Positions 57,414-64,000 of a DNA stretch of 64,000 nt are shown piece after piece. Below the pieces are notes generated by a model that worked only from the letters and a program-made list of their open reading frames with translations, made no database searches and was not told where the DNA came from. Where the stretch lies: contig NZ_QNSE01000010.1 in the NCBI RefSeq assembly GCF_003315485.1, forward strand, positions 124,001 to 188,000, read 5' to 3'. Numbering within the stretch: position 1 is the stretch's first letter; every line of letters begins with the position of its first letter. The position numbers and the translations under genes are program-made. Origin of the DNA: Marinomonas rhizomae (GTDB lineage Bacteria; Pseudomonadota; Gammaproteobacteria; Pseudomonadales; Marinomonadaceae).

Positions 57414-58874
57414 TTAAAAAGGATAAGGCGTTGCCGCTTGCTTAACGGTCACCCATTGCCAATGAGTATAAAGATCCCAATCAGCAGGGCCACACACCGC
57501 GCTGCCATTACCTGATGCACCACAACCACCAAATGGGTTAATGCATTCATCGTTGACGGTTTGATCATTAATATGCAGCAAACCAACATGCAACCGATCA
57601 CCAATACGTTGCGCTCGAGAAAGATCGTTCGAAATCACCGCACCTGCTAAGCCATATTGTGTATTGTTCGCCATAGCCACAGCTTCGTCATCGTGTTTGA
57701 AGGTGGTAATATTAACCACTGGGCCAAAGATTTCTTCCTCAAAAGAGCGCATGCCCGGTTTCACATTGCTCAATACGGTCGGCGAGTAATAAGGTCCTTC
57801 GTGAACACCACCTGCTTCTAGTTTAGCGCCTGCCGCGATGCTATCCTGAACAATAGCGTGAACTTTTTCAAGCTGATGCTGATTAATCAGCGGCCCTAAA
57901 GCAACTTGTCCAGAAGCTGGATCACCGACTGGTAAATGTTGAGCTTTTTCGACAATTTTCTCCGTGAGCGCTTCAGCAATACTTTCTTGGACTAAAATAC
58001 GCCCTGACGCCATACAGATTTGTCCTTGGTGGAAATATGCTCCCCAAGCAATATTACTGGCCGTCACATCTAGGTCAGCGTCTTCTAAGATGATTAACGA
58101 GCTCTTACCACCTAACTCAAGCGACACTTTTTTGAGATTGCGACCACAGGCTTCACCCACTTTTCGGCCTGCAGCAGTAGATCCAGTGAACGCTACCATA
58201 CCGATCTCTGGCGCAGCACAAAGCGCTTCACCGGCTTCAACAGCACCCGGCAAGACTTGAAATACGCCTTTTGGCAACCCTGCGGCCTCCAAGGCAAGAG
58301 CAAGAATAAAACCACCAGTGACAGGTGTTTGTGGGTCAGGTTTCGTGACTACCGCATTACCTGTCGCCAAGGCTGGAGCAATAGAGCGAACAGAAAGGAT
58401 CATCGGAAAGTTAAAAGGAGAAATAACACCCACAACACCAATAGCCTTACGTGTCGCGTAAGACATTCTCTCTGGAACAGAAGGTAGCGTCAGACCATTT
58501 GGCTCCAAAGTCATATTGGCTGCCAATTGCAGGATTAAAATGGCTTCTTTTATTTCATGCTGTCCTTTAGGAATAATGCCGCCCGTTTCACGCGCGATAT
58601 ATAAAGCAAATTCCTCAGCATTTTCTTGAATAAAAGACGCCGCTTTATGAAACAAAGCAGCCTTGTCTCTTGGTGGGACTGTTGCCCATTCTTTTTGCGC
58701 TTCATGTGCTCTCTGACATGCGGCATAGACATCGTCTGCCGTGGCAATACCAACTTCGCTCAAAACCTTACCTGTCGCTGGCTCTATAACCTCTTGCTTG
58801 TTTGAAGCCGCAACCCATTCACCCGTAAAAAATTTACCTGACCATTTTTTGGATTCAAGTACAAATACTGTCAT
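57414..58874 (-). CDS. Aromatic (benzaldehyde-type) aldehyde dehydrogenase, XylC-like
   Basis: A 486-residue aldehyde dehydrogenase. It matches the XylC group: GVVGVISPFNFPMILS, VTKPDPQTPVTGG, the catalytic Glu in SLELGGKSSLI, and nucleophile Cys in FHQGQICMASGR, then HINDQTVN near the C-terminus. It should oxidise an aromatic aldehyde to the acid with NAD. A sigma-54-like promoter lies about 100 bp upstream, with regulator half-sites beyond it. The adjacent divergent activator therefore likely controls it. Confidence 0.9.
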   Translation of the reverse strand: MTVFVLESKKWSGKFFTGEWVAASNKQEVIEPATGKVLSEVGIATADDVYAACQRAHEAQKEWATVPPRDKAALFHKAASFIQENAEEFALYIARETGGIIPKGQHEIKEAILILQLAANMTLEPNGLTLPSVPERMSYATRKAIGVVGVISPFNFPMILSVRSIAPALATGNAVVTKPDPQTPVTGGFILALALEAAGLPKGVFQVLPGAVEAGEALCAAPEIGMVAFTGSTAAGRKVGEACGRNLKKVSLELGGKSSLIILEDADLDVTASNIAWGAYFHQGQICMASGRILVQESIAEALTEKIVEKAQHLPVGDPASGQVALGPLINQHQLEKVHAIVQDSIAAGAKLEAGGVHEGPYYSPTVLSNVKPGMRSFEEEIFGPVVNITTFKHDDEAVAMANNTQYGLAGAVISNDLSRAQRIGDRLHVGLLHINDQTVNDECINPFGGCGASGNGSAVCGPADWDLYTHWQWVTVKQAATPYPF

Positions 58875-58977
58875 GTGTATTCTCCTATTTATTTTTATTA
58901 GCCACTGAATTTCTACTAAGGCAAATCAAACCAAATAGAAGTTCAGTATTTTGGTTATTCAAACCATTCGTACACTA

Positions 58978-58997
58978 CAGCAATAGCTATGCCGAAA
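58978..58997 (-). promoter_or_regulatory. Sigma-54 promoter candidate for the aldehyde dehydrogenase
   Basis: On the minus strand CGGCATAGCTATTGCTG contains GG (58993-58992) and GC (58981-58980) with exactly 10 bases between them, near the TGGCACN5TTGCA consensus. The start of transcription would be near 58967, about 90 bp before the gene. Confidence 0.65.
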
Positions 58998-59040
58998 TAA
59001 TACCTCAGTAGATTCCATCAAAAAAATAAGATTCAAGATG

Positions 59041-59070
59041 TTGATAAATAAGGATTTATAACCCTATCAA
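59041..59070. promoter_or_regulatory. Upstream activator half-sites (TTGATA / TATCAA)
   Basis: TTGATA (59041-59046) and TATCAA (59065-59070) are inverted, 18 bp apart, about 90 bp upstream of the predicted transcription start. The half-site resembles XylR/DmpR-type activator boxes. Confidence 0.4.
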
Positions 59071-59115
59071 TATCTTAAAGCCGATATCACATAGTATAAA
59101 TATCCAACAATACAC

Positions 59116-59131
59116 TTGACGATATCGTTAA
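59116..59131. promoter_or_regulatory. Upstream activating sequence candidate for the sigma-54 activator
   Basis: TTGACGATATCGTTAA is a 16-bp near-palindrome (one mismatched pair) with the TTGA-N8-TCAA-like form of XylR-type sites. It lies about 155 bp upstream of the predicted aldehyde dehydrogenase transcription start and 67 bp before the activator's own start codon, so it could also mediate autoregulation. Confidence 0.55.
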
Positions 59132-59197
59132 ATATAATCAAAACTAGAAAAAAGCAGTTAACCATTTCATCGACTAGATGAAAGAGGAAAAATAATA

Positions 59198-60961
59198 ATG
59201 TCGGACTCTTACCGCATTTCTTTGGCAGACTTGGCCAAAAGTAATCAAAAAATCCTACTTAAAGGCAGCTCCCGTGAACTAGATGGCCAACATACACCCA
59301 CCGTAGAGGAGCTGACCGAATGCCTGTTTTTTTCGCCCGGTGATGGTCGTATTTGGTTAGACGATCAGCGTATGTTGCTGATCCACAGCTCGTCGTTTGG
59401 GCTGTTGCGTCGCGAGATGATTGATTCTCTTGGTCTCGAAAAATCGCGCGATATTCTTACTCGAACAGGTTATTTATCCGGCCTGCGGGACGCCGAACTC
59501 ATTCAAAAGCGCTGGCTAGACTCAGATCCAGCTTCCATTTTCACTGCTGGCACTCATCTTCATGGGCTAGAAGGTGTAGTCAAAGTAGAAACTATTCACT
59601 TTGAATTTGACACCGAAAAAGGTTCATATGAGGGTGAATTTCTTTGGCATCACAGCAGTGAAGACGAAGAACACATTGCTGCTTACGGCATTGGTAGCTC
59701 ACCCGCATGCTGGATGGAATTAGGTTACGCCATCGGTTATGTCTCTGGCTTAGTAGGATCTTTAGTTATTTTCCGAGAAGTTGAATGTCAATCTATGGGA
59801 CATTCGGTCTGTCGGGTCATCGGTAAATCAGCCGAACTTTGGGATGATATCGAAGACGATATTCGCTTCCTTAACGTCACCTCCCAAAATGCAGAACTGG
59901 TAACTAAGCTTTCCCCTCGTCTCGATCTAATGGAACCAAAACTGTTAGACGATCAGCCAAAAATGATTGGAGTTTCTGCTGCTTTTACCGCTGCTAATCA
60001 TTCATTACAAAAGGTCGCACCAACCAATGCCACAGTGCTATTCACTGGCGAATCTGGTGTAGGCAAAGAGCTTTTTGCCAGTATGCTGCATAAATTCAGT
60101 CGCCAAACTGGTCCTTTTGTCGCATTTAACTGTGCTGCGATTCCTGAAAATCTCATGGAAACTGAACTGTTTGGCGCCGAAAAAGGCGCCTATACAGGAG
60201 CAACAAGTAGTCGTCCAGGCCGCTTTGAAAGAGCCAATGGCGGTACACTATTTTTAGATGAGATTGGCACACTAAGCCTAGCAGGGCAGAGTAAATTATT
60301 ACGTGTTTTACAAGAAAAAGAAGTCGAGCGAGTCGGCGGTATTTCAGCTATTAAAGTCAATGTAAGAGTCGTCGCTGCAACCAATGTAGACCTACGTAAA
60401 GCCATTGAAAAAGGCGAGTTCCGCGAAGATTTGTTCTTTCGTTTAAACGTCTTTCCAATACATCTACCTCCGCTGAAAGAGCGAAAAGCTGACCTTCCAT
60501 TACTCATTAATCACTTCTACCATCACTTTTGCCAACTGCATCAAAAAGCGCCATCAGGCATGACACAAACAGCGAGACGAGCGTTATTAAATTATGGTTT
60601 TCCGGGGAATATTCGTGAATTACAAAATTTAATGGAACGCGGTGTGATTGCATCAGAAGAAGGTGAACCGATTGATCTTCCACATTTGTTTAGAAACGAG
60701 TTTATTCCAGAAGAAATTATCTACTCAGTGAATCGCCAAGGCACCTTAAGCCATGCAGATATCAAAAAAGAAGCGACAGAGTCGCTCTTGGAGCACATCT
60801 CTCAATTTTTCGGCGGGAAAGATCACCTTAATATTGAAGAGTTTGAGCAAAGCTTATTTCAAGAAGCCGTAGATAACGCTCAAGGCAATTTATCTGAAGC
60901 GGCAAGACAAGTAGGCCTAAGCAGAGCACAATTGGCTTATCGCCTAAAGAAGAATAAGTAA
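59198..60961 (+). CDS. Sigma-54-dependent activator of the XylR/DmpR class (XylR_N-V4R-AAA-HTH)
   Basis: A 587-residue enhancer-binding protein. The effector region comprises an XylR_N-like segment (about 40-130; FSPGDGRIWLDDQRMLLIHSSSFGLLR) and a V4R domain (about 150-210; CWMELGYAIGYVSGL, CRVIG). The AAA+ domain has Walker A GESGVGKE (284-291), GAYTGA (330-335, a variant of GAFTGA) and Walker B GGTLFLDEIG (348-357). A Fis-type HTH is at the end (560-587). It directly senses an aromatic effector. The aldehyde and alcohol dehydrogenases on both sides have sigma-54 promoters and are likely targets. Confidence 0.93.
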   Translation: MSDSYRISLADLAKSNQKILLKGSSRELDGQHTPTVEELTECLFFSPGDGRIWLDDQRMLLIHSSSFGLLRREMIDSLGLEKSRDILTRTGYLSGLRDAELIQKRWLDSDPASIFTAGTHLHGLEGVVKVETIHFEFDTEKGSYEGEFLWHHSSEDEEHIAAYGIGSSPACWMELGYAIGYVSGLVGSLVIFREVECQSMGHSVCRVIGKSAELWDDIEDDIRFLNVTSQNAELVTKLSPRLDLMEPKLLDDQPKMIGVSAAFTAANHSLQKVAPTNATVLFTGESGVGKELFASMLHKFSRQTGPFVAFNCAAIPENLMETELFGAEKGAYTGATSSRPGRFERANGGTLFLDEIGTLSLAGQSKLLRVLQEKEVERVGGISAIKVNVRVVAATNVDLRKAIEKGEFREDLFFRLNVFPIHLPPLKERKADLPLLINHFYHHFCQLHQKAPSGMTQTARRALLNYGFPGNIRELQNLMERGVIASEEGEPIDLPHLFRNEFIPEEIIYSVNRQGTLSHADIKKEATESLLEHISQFFGGKDHLNIEEFEQSLFQEAVDNAQGNLSEAARQVGLSRAQLAYRLKKNK

Positions 60962-60982
60962 CACAAAAAGTGGTCATTTAAA

Positions 60983-61028
60983 AAGCAGATAAGCCTGTGA
61001 TATAGCATAATCAAAGGCTTATCTGCTT
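60983..61028. terminator. Bidirectional terminator between the activator and SDR genes
   Basis: AAGCAGATAAGCCT (60983-60996) and AGGCTTATCTGCTT (61015-61028) form a perfect 14-bp stem. It separates two convergent genes. T-runs on each side are short, so efficiency is uncertain. Confidence 0.65.
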
Positions 61029-61054
61029 CCGCCGATCTGGAATATTCTAAATAT

Positions 61055-61822
61055 TTAAAGATAGTTCGAAGCCAACCCACCATCAACAGGTATATTGACG
61101 CCACATAACCAACGGGAAGCATCAGAACAAAGGAAAGCAATAACTTCTGCCACTTCATCTGAATAAGCAGGGCGCAACATACGCTCAGCGTCTTTTTGGA
61201 CTCGCTCTTCTCCTAGCATAGATACAAAATCACCCAAAATTGGCGTAAAAACAGGACCTGGAGCCACGCAATTCATACGTACACCATAATCACGAAACCA
61301 AGTAAAAGCCTGCTGAGTGGACCAAACAATAAGAGCTTCTTTGAAATACTGATAACAGGTTTCTTGGGGAACGGGGTTCTTTTTCAGCCAAGCAGCGCCT
61401 TCTTCAAAATAAGAGGTACCAGCCAATGCTTTATGCTGCTCAAGACGCTTTGGCCATTCAATACCTAACACAGAAGCCACATTGACAATACTGGCCCCTT
61501 GATTGAACCTAGGAATCAAAGCTTCACTTAAATGGCGCACTCCCAAATAATTCACGCGACCAACCAACTCGGCATCTGCCGTGCCTGGCACACCAGCGAT
61601 ATTACACAAGGCATCAATTTTTTCAGGTAAAGTATCAAGCCCCATGTCAATCATCGTAGGATTACCTAAATCTATTTTTACAAAGCCATCCAACGTCATA
61701 CTTGGTTCATTACGATCAATGCCAATAACTCGCGCCCCATGGAAACGAGCAAGTCTTGCTACATCCGCACCGATACCAGAAGACACGCCCGTAATAACAA
61801 TCGTTTTATTTGCTAACATCAT
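61055..61822 (-). CDS. SDR alcohol dehydrogenase (coniferyl-alcohol/3-alpha-HSD type)
   Basis: A 255-residue short-chain dehydrogenase. The cofactor site is ITGVSSGIGADVAR, with DRNEPSM, LCNIAGVPGTADAELVGRVNYLGV, the Ser in NVASVLG, the active site YQYFK and APGPVFTPIL. It resembles the group that includes coniferyl-alcohol dehydrogenase and 3-alpha-hydroxysteroid dehydrogenase. With the benzaldehyde-type dehydrogenase, it would convert an aromatic alcohol to the acid in two steps. GGAGAG lies before the ATG. A sigma-54-like promoter lies about 80 bp upstream. Confidence 0.85.
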   Translation of the reverse strand: MMLANKTIVITGVSSGIGADVARLARFHGARVIGIDRNEPSMTLDGFVKIDLGNPTMIDMGLDTLPEKIDALCNIAGVPGTADAELVGRVNYLGVRHLSEALIPRFNQGASIVNVASVLGIEWPKRLEQHKALAGTSYFEEGAAWLKKNPVPQETCYQYFKEALIVWSTQQAFTWFRDYGVRMNCVAPGPVFTPILGDFVSMLGEERVQKDAERMLRPAYSDEVAEVIAFLCSDASRWLCGVNIPVDGGLASNYL

Positions 61823-61854
61823 ATTGACTCTCCTTATTATTTTTATAAAACGTT

Positions 61855-61883
61855 AGGAAAAGTAAAAGGTTATTACTTTTCCT
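61855..61883 (-). promoter_or_regulatory. Leader hairpin of the SDR transcript
   Basis: AGGAAAAGTA (61855-61864) and TACTTTTCCT (61874-61883) form a 10-bp stem with a 9-nt loop just downstream of the predicted sigma-54 start (near 61889). It would lie at the very 5' end of the mRNA and could stabilise it. Its role is inference. Confidence 0.4.
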
Positions 61884-61898
61884 ATGTAATAAGGAGAA

Positions 61899-61916
61899 CT
61901 GCACGGAGCATGCCCA
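61899..61916 (-). promoter_or_regulatory. Sigma-54 promoter candidate for the SDR gene
   Basis: On the minus strand GGGCATGCTCCGTGCA contains GG (61914-61913) and GC (61902-61901) separated by exactly 10 bases. The -24 half (GGCATG) and -12 half (TGCA) match the consensus well. Transcription would start near 61889. Confidence 0.7.
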
Positions 61917-62032
61917 AATCAAAAAACAACGAAAATTTAATTTTTTAAAAATTAAGATATTGATATATATTGAATTTTCAATTAATTCGAATAGATTAAA
62001 AAATCTATAACGGCCATGAGAGTAAGGTCTTA

Positions 62033-62048
62033 TTAATCAAATGATCAA
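62033..62048. promoter_or_regulatory. Upstream activating sequence candidate (SDR promoter)
   Basis: TTGATCATTTGATTAA (minus strand) agrees at 14 of 16 positions with TTGATCAATTGATCAA, the form recalled for XylR-type sites. It lies about 150 bp upstream of the predicted transcription start, the standard enhancer distance. Confidence 0.6.
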
Positions 62049-62108
62049 AAAAGAAAGATAAATACATTAAAAAATTGATGATTTAAAGAATCAATAAGAG
62101 CAGACATG

Positions 62109-62702
62109 TCATCCTCGGGCCAGCTTTAGCCTCTGCCGAATTCGACTCAAGGCTACTGGAGTAATACCGATATAGGATGCAATTTGTTGCTGTGGAATAG
62201 AATCTTTTAACTCAGGATAGGCGGCACAAAAATCTAGATAGCGCCGTTCAGCAGAGTACTTTACAAAAGCGTTTTCGCGTTCTTCTTTGGTAATAAAAAT
62301 GCGTTCTAAAAATTTAGCATAACACTCTAAAAAACCAATATCATGGCGCATTTGCTCGTAAAACACTTGCCAAGGGTAAGAAGAAAACATGCTATCTTCT
62401 AAAGCTTGGATACCAAACAGAGTCCGCGTTTCCGTCACCATCGCCTTGGTCGATCCAATTATTCTTGGGCCTTTCGCAAAGGTTTGCGTGAATTCTTTTC
62501 CCTCGTCGGAAATACTCACATAGCGAACCAACCCAGAATGTAAAAAGTACAAACGATTCGCGAAATCCCCTTGCCGAAACAGGTAATCGCCTTTTCTAAT
62601 CACATGGACATCCATTCGTACAGTCAATCTTTGCCAATCAATGCCATAGCCTAATTCGTTAAAATACGCTTCAAAACTATTTTGCAGTTGAATTCGATCC
62701 AT
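62109..62702 (-). CDS. Crp/Fnr-family transcriptional regulator
   Basis: A 197-residue regulator. An N-terminal cyclic-nucleotide-binding-like barrel (about 15-125; IRKGDYLFRQGD, YFLHSGLVRYVSISDEGKEFTQTF) is followed by a helical linker and a HTH (about 165-195; IPQQQIASYIGITPVALSRIRQRL). No cysteine cluster for iron binding is seen. It overlaps the EamA gene by 26 bp, so both share one transcript. Effector unknown. Confidence 0.88.
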   Translation of the reverse strand: MDRIQLQNSFEAYFNELGYGIDWQRLTVRMDVHVIRKGDYLFRQGDFANRLYFLHSGLVRYVSISDEGKEFTQTFAKGPRIIGSTKAMVTETRTLFGIQALEDSMFSSYPWQVFYEQMRHDIGFLECYAKFLERIFITKEERENAFVKYSAERRYLDFCAAYPELKDSIPQQQIASYIGITPVALSRIRQRLKLARG

Positions 62703-63621
62703 GAGTAGGTTTTACCTTGCTTAAATTACCGTCAATAAGGAACAGTGCGATACCTAAAAATACAATACCAGAAGCAAAAGGCCAATCTACCAAGCTTAAC
62801 AAACGAGATTGAACCAGCGCGGTAAACAAAGCTACCCAAACTGGTATTGTATAAGACATAGCAAGTAAGCGACTTGCTCCCACTATCATGACCAAACGCT
62901 GCTGTAATACAAAGGTAAACAAGGTAGTAAACACAGTCAGATACAACACATTGACCCAAAAACCTTGTGACGACCATTGCACTTGGTCAAGCTCTCCCCA
63001 AATTAAAGCGATAGGTAGCAGCCAAAGTGTGCCAAATAACATAATCATGAAAGCACCGGATAAGGCACCTAAAGAACGTCCCCACTTTTGTACTGACACG
63101 ACATGTAAGGCCAATAAGAAACATGCTCCCATAAAAATATAATCACCGGAATGCCACTGAAATCCGTTGTTGTCTTGTGTAGAAAATAACACTGTCATGG
63201 CGCCGATAGAGCCAAGAACAAACCCAACAACTCGCCATAAGGGTGCAATTTCGTTGAGCCAAACTCTCGCAATCATCACACCAATTAAGGGAACCAGGGT
63301 GTACAAAACAGACGTATTCAGTGGTGTTGTCGATTGCAACGCAACAAATAAACCGATAAAGAACCCCACTAATGCGCCGCTTATCACCACATAATGAAAA
63401 AGCCGCAGACGAGAAGCAAACAATGCCTTAAGCTGCTCGGTTTTATTCAAATTAGCTCGCTGCCAACTGATCAACAGCACTGGCAACATAATTAACATCG
63501 CCAACAAAAAACGAAACGCAGATGTCGCTACCGGACTGGCGTATTCCACCATATGCCCCGATACAATAAAGGAAGACGCCATCAACCAAGCCCACAGTAA
63601 CAAGGTAAAAAATGAGCTCAT
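62677..63621 (-). CDS. EamA/DMT-family transporter
   Basis: A 314-residue membrane protein with ten predicted helices in two EamA repeats (first: LLLWAWLMASSFIVSGHMVEYASPV; second: SGDYIFMGACFLLALHVVSVQ). Members export amino acids or other metabolites. Its start overlaps the N-acetyltransferase stop by four bases. The regulator after it may control this operon. Confidence 0.88.
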   Translation of the reverse strand: MSSFFTLLLWAWLMASSFIVSGHMVEYASPVATSAFRFLLAMLIMLPVLLISWQRANLNKTEQLKALFASRLRLFHYVVISGALVGFFIGLFVALQSTTPLNTSVLYTLVPLIGVMIARVWLNEIAPLWRVVGFVLGSIGAMTVLFSTQDNNGFQWHSGDYIFMGACFLLALHVVSVQKWGRSLGALSGAFMIMLFGTLWLLPIALIWGELDQVQWSSQGFWVNVLYLTVFTTLFTFVLQQRLVMIVGASRLLAMSYTIPVWVALFTALVQSRLLSLVDWPFASGIVFLGIALFLIDGNLSKVKPTHGSNSTAK

Positions 63622-64000
63622 GACCTGGCCCCTGTTTCATTCTGCGCCAACATAGGTGCCAAAAAGCGGATGAAAAGATGCTCGATCACAGCAGCATCTA
63701 GGACAATATCAAACTCGGAGCTCAAAATATTACCAAGAGATTCAGGGCTTTCAATCAACACCTTACGCTCGCCTTGGCGATCTCTCGTCGTAAACTCGGC
63801 ATTCACAAGAGCAATCACCTGATCTTTCTTCTTCAAAGTCACCATTAAGTTTTTTAAAAATACGGCACTGGAGTGTTTATGAGAATAAAAATGCCCTAGT
63901 TCACAATCTGCATCGGTATAAGTGGCGTTATCAAAGCGATAAAGGGTGAAGTAGTCGCCGCCCTTCACCACCTGCAAATCGTATTCCCCCTTACCTTTAG
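63618..64000 (-). CDS. Arylamine N-acetyltransferase (C-terminal part)
   Basis: The C-terminal 126 codons of a protein with the NAT family end domain: FTLYRFDNATYTDADCELGHFYSHKHSSAVFLKNLMV is diagnostic. The catalytic Cys-His-Asp part lies beyond the window end at 64000, and the frame stays open to it. NATs acetylate arylamines, hydrazines or related substrates with acetyl-CoA. First visible gene of the nat-eamA-crp-like operon. Confidence 0.8.
   Translation of the reverse strand, partial: KGKGEYDLQVVKGGDYFTLYRFDNATYTDADCELGHFYSHKHSSAVFLKNLMVTLKKKDQVIALVNAEFTTRDRQGERKVLIESPESLGNILSSEFDIVLDAAVIEHLFIRFLAPMLAQNETGARS

Overview
The window looks like chromosomal DNA of a marine gammaproteobacterium of the Oceanospirillales, most like Marinomonas. 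This is inferred from protein character and gene order (slmA/pyrE/crc, algH-ruvX-pyrR-pyrB-pyrX, yggT-proC-yggS, Pseudomonas-type Crc), from the moderate GC content, and from the many TRAP transporters. No species is asserted.

Layout. 1-8.4 kb: housekeeping and signalling. It holds the end of slmA, pyrE, crc, a hexose-6-phosphate mutarotase, a RimK-associated protease-like protein, a two-gene receiver/diguanylate cyclase operon, a CofD/YvcK-like protein, a 37-codon small ORF and a DUF808 membrane protein. 8.4-15 kb: one minus-strand glycerol-3-phosphate/glycerophosphodiester operon, ugpB-A-E-C-Q, followed by a DeoR regulator and a HAD phosphatase. A strong hairpin lies between ugpB and ugpA, and a 14-bp inverted repeat lies upstream of ugpB. 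15-18.5 kb: a large MASE1-CHASE hybrid histidine kinase.

18.5-22.1 kb is an AT-rich accessory segment beside two tandem tRNA-Phe genes. It encodes a NACHT (STAND) NTPase with an N-terminal nuclease-like domain, which is a candidate anti-phage protein, plus two small coupled ORFs. One of these resembles the C-terminal half of a ParD antitoxin.

22.4-37 kb returns to core genes: trmL, a K+ channel, a K+/H+ antiporter that seems to lack a canonical start codon, yfhL-type ferredoxin, coaD, yggT, proC, yggS, a degenerate GGDEF protein, the pyrimidine cluster with a metal-site-less dihydroorotase homologue, ruvX, algH, a 2OG-Fe(II) oxygenase and an AEC carrier.

37-64 kb is a catabolic region. A MocA-type dehydrogenase with a divergent LysR regulator is followed by a sugar-acid cluster: TRAP transporter, GntR regulator, TauE-like permease, HpcH aldolase, IlvD/Edd dehydratase, aldehyde dehydrogenase and SDR. 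The same 12-bp palindrome, TCTTATATAAGA, occurs in both divergent promoter regions of that cluster. Next comes an aromatic ring-cleavage operon (LigA, LigB, alpha/beta hydrolase, SnoaL-like protein and a TRAP transporter) beside a LysR regulator with two DNA-binding domains. It is followed by an aromatic aldehyde dehydrogenase and an alcohol dehydrogenase flanking a XylR/DmpR-type sigma-54 activator. Both flanking genes have sigma-54-like promoters and upstream inverted repeats, suggesting one effector-controlled regulon. The window ends with a Crp/Fnr regulator, an EamA exporter and part of an arylamine N-acetyltransferase.

The strongest leads are the nuclease-NACHT gene, the sigma-54 regulon architecture, the double-HTH LysR regulator with its unusual protocatechuate-4,5-dioxygenase operon, and the shared GntR palindrome.
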